From Molossus alvarezi (Eukaryota; Chordata; Mammalia; Chiroptera; Molossidae): DNA of 64,000 nucleotides. A program made the position numbers and the translations under genes. The stretch lies in contig CM073886.1 of NCBI GenBank assembly GCA_037176705.1, positions 19,763,501-19,827,500 of the forward strand, in the 5' to 3' direction. Shown here in pieces: positions 13,885-24,516 of the stretch. Below the pieces are notes generated by a model. It did not search any database and was not told the origin of the DNA. It saw only the letters and a program-made list of their open reading frames with translations. The first letter of the stretch is position 1; every line of letters begins with the position of its first letter.

Positions 13885-14424
13885 GCACTGTGACCAGCAC
13901 TGTCCTAGACACGGGGATTCAGGCAGACACAGTAGACTCTGCCCCAGCCTCCTGGGGCTGGCATTCCAGGCAGGGGGCGGTTAATGAGCAGGGAGAGGAA
14001 AAGGTAAACAGAATCGGTAGGGATTTCCCACATGCCGTGAGGGTGAGGAGGGGGTGAAAAAGTGTGCTTAAGAAAGAGGGTTCAGGAACAGAGGCATCTT
14101 TCTGGGGAGGTGACATTTGATCTGATACATAAAGAAGGAAGGGAAGTGATTCCAGTGGAGGATGAGTGAGTGCTAGCGCCACAAACAGAGAGTGGATTTG
14201 CACATGTCCAGGGGTGTTGAAGAGGCTAGGGTGCCTGGGGCACAGCAAGCATGGGGTAGAGGGGTATATGAGAGGGTTGAGAGAGGGACAGGGGTGACTC
14301 GTGCAAGTTTGAATTTTATTCTAGAATCAGTGGAAAACCATCGGAGGGTTTTAAGCAAAGGAGTGATAGAAGTAGATTTATATTTAGTTGGATGGATGGA
14401 TAGATAGGTAGGTAGGCAGGTAGG

Positions 14425-14468
<44 letters not shown>

Positions 14469-14700
14469 ACAAAAGCAACAAGATTTAAGGCCAGTGTTGA
14501 TCAGGTTCTGGTGAAATGCTGGTTGGTGATATGAGGATGGTGCTAGTGTGAACGAGTGGTGTGGACACATGTAACATTTCATCTGTAATTTCTGATGCCT
14601 GGGACGTGGGGAAACAAGGAGCATCATGACTGATTGCACTGTTGTCTACTCTGGCCAAGGCTGGGTGGTGTGGAAGGTGACCATAGGCACAGATCACTCA
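13885..14700 (-). repeat. L2-like ancient LINE fragment with embedded microsatellite
   Basis: Contains 'cagcactgtcctagacacgggg', 'tctggggaggtgacatttga' and 'ggttttaagcaaaggagtga', the same ordered pattern as the copy at 7165. A GATA microsatellite interrupts it at 14390-14468. Family name moderately certain. Confidence 0.45.
14390..14468. repeat. (GGAT/GGTA/GATA)n microsatellite
   Basis: Tetranucleotide repeat that changes from GGAT through GGTA to about 12 perfect GATA units. The long pure GATA block predicts length polymorphism. Confidence 0.9.
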
Positions 14701-15800
14701 TAACATGGCAGCCTCAACATATTCTCCCATCACTCTGTTGGGGTCCCTGGGAATTGCCGTTCTTCCTTGGGGCTGTGCTTAGCCAGCTCTGAGGACAGGA
14801 GGTCACCAACGTGCCTGGCATGTCTGTTGCAAGAGCAGAGCCGGAGTCCACGGCTCCCCTAATAACCTTGTGTGTAAATCGTAGTGTCACACAAGGGCGT
14901 GTGCAGAAATTAGCATTTGAAAAGCAGCCTCCTTGCTTTCAGTTTGAGCTGACATGGTCCCTTTTCCTCCGTGGAAATGAAATTTATTAATCATAATAAA
15001 ACGATCAGATTCTGAAGGTAGAGGTCACCCTGAGGAGAAAAGGCGCCTGCTCGTTCACCAGGAATAGTTCAGCGCCGTTGTATTTTTCTTCCGCCCTGGA
15101 AAAGAACATTGCCAACTGGTTATCTTGGGCTTTCCACAAAGGTTGAAGTTCTGCCCAGCGTTAAAACAAATAAGAATTCACAATTAAAGTTTGTGGGAGG
15201 AAAGGGTGGGAGCTACCAGTAGGTTGTCTCCCCCAAAGAGGAAAATTTTGCTACAGTTAAAATCATTCCTCAAATTTAAAAAATATAATAATAATTGCCC
15301 TGAATCTGCATCTTCACACTTGTTTTGAAGGAACACCATGTGATCGCATCACTTGGTGCATTGCCAAGGGTTTTCAGTTTGCTTTTGCAGTTTATGTCTT
15401 GTTCATACAACCAGCTTTGCCAGGTAAAAATGCCTTAAAAAGAATCCTATTCACAGGTGTTTTTTCCCCCTTTAGACTAATGACAACTTTACTTTCTCAT
15501 GAACTAAAAATCCATGGCAAAAATTATATCTCATTTCTTTACACGTATTCGTATCTACTTCTAATTATGGGGGTCAAGGCCTAGCTTTTATGAGTGACGT
15601 CCCCAAATAAATGATTTCTTCAAAAATGTCATCCTTGAACTTCCGGTCAAGATGGTGGCGTAGGTAAACGCGGTATCGCGTCCTCCCACAACCACATCAA
15701 AGTTACAACTAAACTAAAGAACAACCATCATTCAAAACCGCCTGAAATCAAGCTGAATGGAAGTCGTACAACTACGGAACTAAGAGGAAAAAAAAAGCAG

Positions 15801-16373
15801 CTACATCCAGACCGGTAGGACGGGCGGCGGCGCGAGGGGGGCGGCGGAGCGCGCAGCGGCGAGACGGGCTGGACCCACACCCAAGCGTGGTGGATAAAAA
15901 TCAGGAGGATCCCGCGGCTGGGAAGGTCCTTCCTGAGGACTGAGGGGTCCCCGTCCCACACTAGGTGCCCCGTTCAGGGTTCCAGTGCCAGGAAGAGAAG
16001 TCCCCATAACTTCTGGCTGGAAAAACCAGCAGAAACTGAGGCTCAGGGAGGCTGAAGCGGCTGGAGCCCCAGGCAGCTCCCTAAAGGGCCTGCGCACGGA
16101 CTTATCGGACTCTCTCCCTCTAAGCTCGGAGGGGAGGCAGCTCGAGGGGCACCAGAGACACACAGGGAAGAACTGAGCTGTTTGGCACTGGAGCGAGGGC
16201 TGGAGAGGGGCCTTCATCGGGGACAAACGTGCTGTAAGAGGCCTTTGTTCCTTTGGTGAGCCCTTCCCGGGGCGGCAGACAGAAGCCATATCTGGGACTC
16301 CAGCAACCTGGCTCGCACTGGTAGCCCCGCCCTGCTGACTCCCTGAGGCCCCGCCCCGCCCCGCCTCACACAA
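15801..16373 (-). other. antisense 190-codon frame in the HAL1 5' UTR
   Basis: A long antisense frame covers most of the HAL1 5' UTR. In the second copy the corresponding antisense frame persists in two overlapping pieces (40063-40491 and 40466-40732). Primate L1 has a known but unrelated antisense ORF0. No homology to it is claimed. GC-rich DNA often lacks stops by chance. Confidence 0.25.
15985..16176 (+). other. 63-codon ORF in the HAL1 5' UTR
   Basis: A sense open frame beginning MPGREVPITSGW upstream of ORF1. The same 63-codon frame is open, with seven amino-acid differences, in the other HAL1 copy at 40331-40522. No domain recognised. It may be an upstream ORF or only a chance frame in GC-rich sequence. 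Confidence 0.3.
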
Positions 16374-16533
16374 CTTTCAAGCTGTTGTCACTTGCTTAAC
16401 CATAGGATTGGCCGGTCTTGGAATCTGCTTCAGGTTTTTCCTAAATTCTTTCAAACGAGCAGCACCGGGTCTCAGCGAGCCCCATACCGCTCATTAAGTA
16501 ATACACAGAAACAAACACAGGGAGGCAGCCAAA

Positions 16534-17475
16534 ATGAGGATACAAAGAAACAGGTCCCAAATGAAAGAACAGAACAAAACCCCAATAAAAGAACTAAGCG
16601 AAAGGGAGATAAGCAACCTAACAGATACTGAGTTCAAAATACTGCTTATAAGGATGCTCAATGAACTTGGTGAGAACCTCAGTGAACTTAGGGAGGGCAT
16701 CAAGAGCATAAAAAAGTACCAGTTAGAAATCATGGATACACAGTTAGAATTAAAGGAGGCATTAACTGAAATAAAGAATAATTTACACAGCTTCAATAAT
16801 AGAGTATGTAGATCCAAGGAGCAAACCATCGATTTGGAATATAAGGAAGCAAAAAATCCCCAATCAGAAGAGCAAAAAGAAAAAAGAATCCAAAAAAATG
16901 AGGATAGAGTAAGGAGCCTCTGGGATAACTTCAAGCGTGCCAACATTCGCATCTTGGGGGTGCCCGAAGGAGAAGAGAGAGAACAAGAAATCGAAAACCT
17001 GTTTGAAACAATAATGGCAGAAAACTTTCCTAACTTGGTGAAGGAAACAGACATACAAGTCCAGGAAGCACAGAGAGTCCCAAACAAGATGAACCCCAAG
17101 AGGCACACACCAAGACACATCATCATCAAAATGCAAAAGGTTCAAGACAAAGAGAGAATATTAAAAGCAGCAAGAGAAAGGCAGATAGTTACCTACAAGG
17201 GAGTACCCATTAGGCTGTCAGCTGATTTCTCAAAAGAAACTTTGCAGGCCAGAAGGGAGTGGCAAGAAATATTTAGAGTGATGAAAACCAAGAACCTACA
17301 ACCAAAATTACTCTATCCTGCAAAGCTGTCATTTAGAATCGATGGACATACAAAAACTTTCCCAGACAAGAAAAAGTTAAAGGAGTTCATCACCACCAAA
17401 CCATTATTATATGAAATGATGAAGGGTCTTTTTGAAGAAAAAGATAAAATGTATGAACAAACAAAATGGCAATGA
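16534..17475 (+). CDS. HAL1 ORF1 protein (L1 ORF1p-like RNA chaperone), open
   Basis: 313 codons without interruption, ATG in context aaaATGa, stop TGA at 17473. L1 ORF1p binds element RNA as a trimer and is needed for retrotransposition. This one has the same parts. A basic N-terminus is followed by a heptad-rich coiled coil (roughly residues 30-128). An RRM-like domain begins with RILGVPEGE near residues 139-147 and includes RHIIIKM at 194-200. The C-terminal domain carries DFSKETLQARREW at 231-243 and YPAKLSFRID at 261-270. The length is close to that of mammalian L1 ORF1p (about 340). The open frame suggests recent insertion. The second copy at 40886 has a nonsense codon and a frameshift. 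It is not a host gene, and whether it is translated is unknown. Confidence 0.85.
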   Translation: MRIQRNRSQMKEQNKTPIKELSEREISNLTDTEFKILLIRMLNELGENLSELREGIKSIKKYQLEIMDTQLELKEALTEIKNNLHSFNNRVCRSKEQTIDLEYKEAKNPQSEEQKEKRIQKNEDRVRSLWDNFKRANIRILGVPEGEEREQEIENLFETIMAENFPNLVKETDIQVQEAQRVPNKMNPKRHTPRHIIIKMQKVQDKERILKAARERQIVTYKGVPIRLSADFSKETLQARREWQEIFRVMKTKNLQPKLLYPAKLSFRIDGHTKTFPDKKKLKEFITTKPLLYEMMKGLFEEKDKMYEQTKWQ

Positions 17476-17817
17476 ATGCATATCTATCAACAATGGAATC
17501 TACAAACAAAATGAACAGGAAGAACAGAAACATTCTCATAGATACAGAGAACAATTTGGTGGTTGCCAGTTGGGAAGGGGATTGGGGGAATGGGTGAAAA
17601 AGGTGAAGGGATTAAGAAGCACAAATTCATTGCTAGACTGACAAACCTCAAAGGGAAAGGGGTTGGGAGGGTGGGAAGAAATAAACCAAAGAACTTATAT
17701 ACATAACCAATGGACACAGACAATAATGTGGGAAAAGGTGGGAGGGGGGCGGGAGGGGGGAGGAGGAGGTCAATGGGGGAAAAATGTGGAACATCTGTAA
17801 TACATTTTACATCCAAC

Positions 17818-17823
17818 AATAAA
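17818..17823 (+). terminator. HAL1 poly(A) signal
   Basis: AATAAA just before the element's poly(A) tract, in the same orientation as RBFOX1 transcription, so it could also act as an intronic poly(A) site. Confidence 0.5.
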
Positions 17824-17850
17824 GATTTGGAAAAAAAAAAAAAAAAAAAA

Positions 17851-17884
17851 TATCCTCAGGTGAGGATTAAAAAAAAAAAAAAAA
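17851..17884 (+). mobile_element. Ves SINE 3' tail joined to HAL1
   Basis: tatcctcaggtgaggatt plus an A run, identical in type to the terminal hairpin and tail of the Ves SINEs in this window, sits between the HAL1 poly(A) and the shared target duplication. Only the last 18 bp of a SINE are present. Confidence 0.6.
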
Positions 17885-19044
17885 AAAAATGTCATCCTTC
17901 TTCTTATTTTAGCACACCCTCTGTCTTAGACTTGCATGGTTTTCCTCCCAGAGGGAGGGGTCTTTGAAGGCCATTTCTGATGAGCTCAAGGACTGGAGGG
18001 TGTCCCAAGGAATGAAACACAAGGGGGAGGGTTGACGTTTGTTTCACTGAGAGATTCCCCCTAGAAAAGAAACATCCCTTCGCATCACTGCTTTTGAGGA
18101 TCAGGTGAACACAGTGTGACAAAGCTGAAAGCCTCATCTGGATTATTTGGACGTGGTCTCTTGGAAACAGGCAAGGAGGGCTTGGGAATAAGACATGTCC
18201 AGTGCGAGCCGGCGGAATGTTTTCACTGCCTAAAGTGTGACTTGGAGCCCGGGAGTTAGAGAGCTCTTCGGCCGGCTTCTTCCCCTTTCCCAGGCTCTGA
18301 GGTGTAAGCAATCATGCCAGACTCATCCAGTAAATTTTTATTCACCAACCCTGGATCAAGAAGATTGGGAACAAAATGGGGAAGAGAACGGGCAGGAGAG
18401 GAATAAAGCAAATGTGAATGAAACTCCAAGAGCTGGGAGGTGGCTTCATGTTGGCAGTAGCTGGTAGCTCAGACCATTTCCTCCCGCCTTGTTCCTTCGT
18501 TATTTAAGGGAAAGTCCAAGGGTCACAAACTGTTGATAGCCCACACCGATTCCCTTTGGTGACTGGCACACCCATTCCCCCAGCTGCTGTGAGTGTTGGT
18601 CGCTAATGGTGCTCAAGTGTTCCCTTCTTCAGAGAATTACCCTCTGCCCAAGAAAGTCGCTTCCACTCAGAAGTTCTCCTCTAGCCGTCAGGGAAACCCA
18701 CAGCTAATGTTTAACATACTCAAGCGTTGAAAAACCAACCCTTTTGCCTCCAGGTGGGATGAATTCTGGGGAGACCCATGGGATCAGGTGAAAGCAAGTC
18801 TCTAGCTCAGACCATTTCTCTTGTTTCCCTTGCTCTGGAACTGCCCGCCTCTCTCGCCTTCTCCTTCTCCACATGCACAAGAGTCTCTCTGCCAGGCTCT
18901 TCTTCCAGGGAACCTACGTTAAGATGGCATCTCAGCTTTGGTCATTAATGACAGAGCAGTGTTCAAACTATCTCCAAGAAGATATCTGGCAGGTCCTTTA
19001 AGTCAGGGTGCATGCTTACCCTTACTTGATAGAGAGAGTTCCGG

Positions 19045-19165
19045 TGACTCTGAGAACTGTTAAGATCAGCTCTGACTCTGTCTAGCTCTGTGACCTTGAG
19101 CAAGTGACTTAACCTCTCTGAACCCTTATTTCTGATCTGCGGCATCATTCAATCCCGAACACTTA
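19045..19165 (+). repeat. MIR
   Basis: Contains 'tctagctctgtgaccttgag', 'caagtgacttaacctctctg', the MIR core. Confidence 0.75.
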
Positions 19166-19667
19166 GTGGGTACCAAATGCATCTGGCTTCCATCTCTTCT
19201 TTATTTTTATTCTGAAACCTGTAGTGGAAATCATGGCAGTGGAGGGAGGGGGATGGTAGAGAAAGAGAGAAAAATTCAAAGATAAGGGAATGTTATCAAG
19301 AAATATTGTTGGAAATGTGTCCCTTTCCAGAACCTGGACATAGATTGATGAGATAGAAATCCTACGGTGATAGGATTAAAATCAAATCAGCTCTGATTCT
19401 TGAGTGGGGTGGGGGCACCCCACAAACCCTTCGAGTATGCTTCTATTTGAATGTATTTGCTCTTCACATTCTAAGATGTTGGACCCTAACTGCAGAGACT
19501 AGGTCGCTTCACCCTCTTTGATTCACTCTTTTTCATTTGATTGGTGACAGCTAAATTAGGAGAAAAGGACATTCTCTCTTGAGTATTAACATGTCCTTAG
19601 GTGGTACTGGCCTTCTGAAAGCCATTCTTTCAAGTGGTTTTTTGCCTACCTCAATCTTCAGGGTAGC

Positions 19668-19677
19668 TGCATGCATG
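19668..19677 (+). promoter_or_regulatory. double TGCATG (RBFOX site) upstream of the 20092 exon
   Basis: Two overlapping TGCATG hexamers (19668-19673 and 19672-19677) sit about 415 nt upstream of the 76-nt exon. UGCAUG is the known RBFOX recognition element. Sites upstream of an exon are usually associated with skipping. The function here is inferred. Confidence 0.4.
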
Positions 19678-19716
19678 AGCAGTTAGAAATGGTCATATGA
19701 CAGAGAAGGGGAAAAA

Positions 19717-19720
<4 letters not shown>

Positions 19721-19750
<30 letters not shown>
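19721..19750. repeat. (GT)n microsatellite
   Basis: About 15 GT units, 340 nt upstream of the RBFOX1 exon at 20092. Confidence 0.9.
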
Positions 19751-19752
<2 letters not shown>

Positions 19753-20068
19753 TCTCCAAAAAAATAAAATGTATACACACTAAATAGCTGATAGCTCAAT
19801 TGATATTTCTTTCTTTTTAGACTTAACCCATTGGAATTTATAGTTATTTAAAGTATGTGTACGTTTTGGGGGACACCATAGATATATATAGCCAGTCATG
19901 TTACGTGGACAAAAGAATGTGCTATGCACAGATGGAACTTTCTCATTTTAGGTGACAGATAGGAGTATATTTCTTATTTATGAAGGTGAATAGGGCCCCT
20001 CCATACTGTCTTGGTATTTTGCATTTTATGGTTGCTATTATTATTTTGTAACACACATTATGGATTAA

Positions 20069-20242
<174 letters not shown>

Positions 20243-20370
20243 TGACGGTTGATGTCCTCTCACTTTCCCCTTAATTGAATTTGTCTCTTGTGCTAATCTA
20301 ACAGCAGCTAAAATGCCACATTAATCCTCCCAGTAAACTTGATAAATGTCTTAATTTCTTGGCAATGTAG

Positions 20371-20376
20371 TGCATG
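20371..20376 (+). promoter_or_regulatory. TGCATG (RBFOX site) downstream of the 20092 exon
   Basis: A TGCATG hexamer about 200 nt downstream of the donor at 20168, inside sequence rich in AT and homeodomain-like TAATTA cores. Downstream UGCAUG normally promotes exon inclusion by RBFOX proteins. The regulatory role is inferred. Confidence 0.4.
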
Positions 20377-20771
20377 TAAGTTATTATATTTCTAATTTTG
20401 CAAGTCTCACCTAGCAGAGCACTTACCTTAATGGAATAATTAGTCATTTTGATAATTAAATCCATCACTAACAGAATGCAGTGTCAATGCAGAACTTTTT
20501 TTTTTCTTTTTTTTTTCCCTCCCTTGCTGCTCATTCACATAGCCCCAAGGTTCCAGCCCCAGCACAGACTTCAGAGGAGCTAAGCTGCACACTTCCAGGC
20601 CTCTGCTGTCAGGCAGCTGAGAATCTGACTGCCTCTCCTCCCCTATTACAATTCATGTTTAAAGTCATAGTCGCCCAGGAAAGAAAATAGAGAGGGGCAC
20701 ACTTTGTGTGTGTGCCTAGTACATAAGGAATTAGGAGGAATCAGCTGGGTTTGGGAGTTGTCTTTTGTTTT

Positions 20772-20810
20772 GGGGGGGGTTGGGGTTTTTGTTGGGGGGT
20801 GGGGGGAGGG
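20772..20810 (+). promoter_or_regulatory. G-quadruplex-forming tract in the last RBFOX1 intron
   Basis: The transcript strand carries runs of G of about 8, 4, 6, 6 and 3 separated by short T-rich spacers. This is well above the four-run threshold for a G-quadruplex. It lies about 600 nt into the intron between the last two coding exons, so the nascent RNA could fold. Confidence 0.55.
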
Positions 20811-21588
20811 CAAACATGGGAGGTGAGGGTGGGTGAATTTGCCTGTACTTGTTCAAACTTCTATGCACTAAAACTCTTGAGTACAGTAAGACGTGCCCAT
20901 CACGTGAGAGCGTATGCAATCATTACAAAGCTTTTGGCATGCAGCTTCCTGCTTGGGATCAAGAATATCAGTCCTTATCCTAACACTCAATCCCCATAGG
21001 CATTCATTTGAATCGCCAGTACTTTTAGAGAAAGGAAGTAAGACAAGTGCCACCTCGTAGCCGTCTAAAGCCATGGCCAGACAATTGGCTGGAGCGTGGC
21101 CATAGATTCAGCCACGATCTGGAAGCCAGATCCTTTTGCACAAGCTCAGTGACACCAAGCAATTCATCTGTACAACTCCCCTCTTAAGAGCAAATTCCAT
21201 ACAGCTCATTGAGCCAAGTCAAGTGAGAAGTTGATTTAAATTCTCATCCTGATTTTGCATTCAACAACTCTGCTTCAACACCTAGTCCGCTTGAGTTATG
21301 TGTTGGAAAGGAGAGTTGAATTGCTGCATTCAGTCAGTCGTCTACATCCAAGCTCTTGAGTGTATGAGTGAGCTTTTCCCGATGGAACATAGTGTTAATG
21401 AATCAAACAAGCAAACAGAATGAGACAGTGAACATCCTTCCATGGTCCAGGGTGTATCCAAGTCCTTTTAGCTCCCAGGACTGGCCGACAGAACTGGATT
21501 TTACAGGGGCTTTCTGTCTAAGGAGCTGTTGGGGGAGGTCAGGATTGGCCCTATCTGTAGTTCTTCGAGAATGACCTGGGATGGGTAG

Positions 21589-21831
<243 letters not shown>

Positions 21832-23565
21832 ATGACAAAACCATAAAAACCTTCCAATGTGGGGAGAAAGGAAGCTTTCCGAGGCCTGGGTATTGCAATA
21901 CATGCAGTAGTGCATCATTTTAGCAACTCTAAAAACTAAAAAGAGGAAAAAAAATTACATTTTTTATCTTATACCTCAGATATTTTGTTCTGTGTATTTT
22001 AATATTGTGGGTCTTTCATTTCCGAAGGTTCCGTAGTTTGGTTGCTGGCTGTAGGAGTTTTTTGTGGTTGATCTAGAGAGATGCTAGCTATGAATACAAA
22101 CTGGTTTAGGGCCATATCCAGAGTGCTTTATCATGTAAATGAATTATATATGCTGAATATTAAGCTACTGGGGTTATCAGCTGTTCGGGAAGAGTGTAAG
22201 TGACTACAGTAGTCATTTTTTTCTGCATCTGCATTATTTTATTTTATGACAGGGGAAGGGTGGGAGGGACTTAGGGGATTGGGACTGGGGTTTGACTGAA
22301 AGAAAAAAGTTGTAACTAATGAATCTAAACGACCCACTGCACCAACAATATAGCAACGGTCCTAAGTTACTCATTGTTAGTTCAGGCCAAAGGTTATGCT
22401 GTTAAGGGGATGCTTCTAGCAGCCCTTGTGCATCCAAGTTGAATGAAGCTGTGCAAACCCACCCTTTAACCATCCCCTCGGGCAGTATTCAGCTTCTTAA
22501 CCAGCCGCTAGTTATTTAGGCAAAAACTGCTAGTTAGGCCATTGACAAGCATTCTTTTTATATTTCTTCCAGTATAATAAATTATTGATATCATTGCTGA
22601 CTTTTATATTATGGGAGGGAAAAAATAACATTAATAAAAAGGTGATAAAAAGCACTGTTTCTATTTTTTTCTTTTTTTCCAAAAAAAGGAAAGTAATAAA
22701 AACTTAAATTCTTTGTACCAGTTAAAAAAAAAATGTATAAAATTTACATCTGTGCAGTGGAGTTGTTCAGTTCTAGAATCAGTCTATGAAGCTTTCGTTT
22801 TAGCCTAGTAGAACAACTGTTAAAGACAGACGTATAATTTTTATGGAATTACATGATAATCATCTTCGGATTTATAGAAGCATTTTACAAGTATTGCAAT
22901 CATTGAGTAGAGATAATCATGGTATTTTCATCAGCTTGGTACTTTTTGAAACACGACTGTGTTATGTGATCAAGCTGCAATTTTTCAGCCTGTGAGAGCC
23001 TGCCCTACTAGCTCCTTCCTGGTCCCAGGGGATACCCTCCAACCAGTAACTTTAGTTCTGTCTCCAAGGCCCAGGACACTTGTCAGAAGGAAGCAAAAAA
23101 GTAGGCCTACCCTCCTCCTCCCCAAAGAACAAAGCCCCCCCGCCTCTGAAGCAGGGCCAGAGCGACGCGGCCGAAAAATTGCAGCTTGTCTCGATGACTT
23201 CTGTTGGAACGCCTTCCATGTTGTCCTGTTTACAAGTTAACCTAAGTTGGGGTATCTGTCACGGGTCTTCCTGTTTTTGTATTTAAATTAAACGAACAGC
23301 AGCAAGCTGTCCCCAGTAGTTCTGCTGCTCTAGGTAAATCTTCATGTGTACAGTGCGGGCCATGTCTGGCAAGCACTTTAGTAAGTTATCAACTCACCGC
23401 TGTGAACCTGCCAATCCGCTGTAACAACTCTGCTTTCAAACAAAACCAAACAAAACTTTAAAAAAAAAAAAGTGTTTGTGATCCAGCATTCTTGTCACCC
23501 TATGTGCATGCAGTAAGATCGGTTGGATATTAAACCATCAATAAAGTTTCACAAGATTTGAAAAC
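21832..23565 (+). other. RBFOX1: RBFOX1 3' untranslated region
   Basis: This is the AT-rich 3' UTR following the RBFOX1 stop. It is free of young SINEs and L1s, unlike the flanks, which suggests constraint. Candidate proximal poly(A) signals AATAAA occur at 22576-22581 and in the AT-rich stretch near 22630-22705. The best terminal one is at 23540-23545, so I place the end near 23565. A TGCATG motif (23505-23510), the RBFOX binding site, lies just before that signal. The exact cleavage site cannot be read from sequence alone. Confidence 0.8.
23540..23545 (+). terminator. RBFOX1 poly(A) signal AATAAA
   Basis: A canonical AATAAA lies about 1.7 kb after the stop codon, at the end of the unusually repeat-poor 3' UTR. 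It is followed by a likely cleavage zone within 10-30 nt and by G-rich sequence (poly-G near 23621-23634 and a G-rich tract at 23686-23712) of the kind that can aid 3' end formation. Confidence 0.7.
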
Positions 23566-24360
23566 CAAGTTTCTGTAGCTTCGATATCTAAGGCAGATGA
23601 CGGTTATCTTGAAAGGAGAGGAAGGGGGGGGGGGACTGCTTAGCAGCCCAAAGCATACAAAATGTTCTTTTCACCAGACTTCTTCGGGTGGGGGAGGGGA
23701 GGGGCAAAGGGGTGTTTTGTGGCATCACTGAGACATTCTCATTCCCCCACCTGGGAAACAATGTGATGACAATAGGTGCCCGAGTGATGTTTTGAAAGGC
23801 AACAATGTAGTAACATGCTCCGGCATCCTACCCCGAAGGGGAGAAAGACAGAAAGAACGGGGGGCGAGGGAGAAGACACAGATTTCTCCCGATGGCCTCA
23901 AATGTCACAATCAAGAATTTGCATTGTATTTGGAATCACAAACATAGAGTTCTTACTGTGTTGGTTCAAGTAAAATTAATTTGCAGTTTTGATTTTCCTC
24001 GACGAGCTGTACTTTTCCCCCATGATTGTATGTAGTTTTAATAAAATCATTTAGAGCGAGTGGGTGCCGAGGGATGTTGCAGAATCTCTGTCTAGGCACC
24101 CCTCCCAGATGCCAACAAGTCATTTTAAAATGTATGTCAGAGATGTAAACAAACATTTTGGATTTTTTTAAACAGTATTTATTTGGAATGTTTTCATTTA
24201 TCTAAATAACTATTGCTATTATGAATTATGAAAAAAAAAGATTAATATCATGTGTGGCATATAGTGACTTTTAACACACACATCATGCAATCTGCAAACC
24301 CAGAAAATGTGTATATCTGTCTTTAGAAATTAGTGTTTATATCACTTACAGTGGTTTGTG

Positions 24361-24396
24361 AATAAAGAAAACTGGTTTGTAATATCAAAAAATAAA
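24361..24396 (+). terminator. possible distal poly(A) signals
   Basis: Two AATAAA hexamers occur 30 nt apart (24361-24366 and 24391-24396) in sequence still free of obvious repeats, about 0.8 kb beyond the main RBFOX1 signal. They could serve a longer 3' UTR isoform, or be chance matches in AT-rich DNA. Confidence 0.3.
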
Positions 24397-24502
24397 AGCT
24401 TAGTCTGAAAAGGTACGTGACAGTTGGTGTTCTGAGTCCTTTGGCTTCCGTGTGTTTTCTTCCATGGTGCCTTCTTAGCCACGCGTGAATCTGTACTCGT
24501 GT

Positions 24503-24516
24503 CCACCAGGGGGCGT
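24503..24516 (+). promoter_or_regulatory. CTCF-like motif, + orientation
   Basis: CCACCAGGGGGCGT matches the core CTCF consensus (CCASYAGRKGGCRS) at 13 of 14 positions. It is about 0.95 kb beyond the RBFOX1 poly(A) signal, a plausible position for a domain boundary. Confidence 0.55.

Larger units (their letters stand above)
15637..17850 (+). mobile_element. HAL1 (ORF1-only L1-like) retrotransposon, near full length
   Basis: A complete-looking element bounded by the 15-bp target duplication aaaaatgtcatcctt (15622-15636 and 17885-17899). The order is: GC-rich 5' UTR (15637-16533) with an L1-type start cttccggtcaagatggtggc, open ORF1 (16534-17475), 3' UTR (17476-17830) and poly(A) (17831-17850). 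There is no ORF2 between ORF1 and the 3' UTR, and no endonuclease or reverse transcriptase sequence. The 3' UTR end (aaccaatggacacagacaa, then a G-rich tract and gtggaacatctgtaa) resembles the 3' end of the L1 at 36-45 kb. This layout matches HAL1, the ORF1-only L1 derivatives described in mammals, which must borrow L1 ORF2p. It lies in sense orientation in the RBFOX1 intron. A downstream SINE-derived tail (17851-17884) shares the same target duplication. Confidence 0.85.

Noticed and set aside
14390..14468. Regular repeats considered as a CRISPR-like array
   Set aside because: It is a plain tetranucleotide microsatellite without spacers.
20481..20690. Open frame just after the 20092 exon, considered as an alternative RBFOX1 exon
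   Set aside because: No convincing acceptor/donor pair and no RBFOX-like sequence; it begins in a T-rich run.
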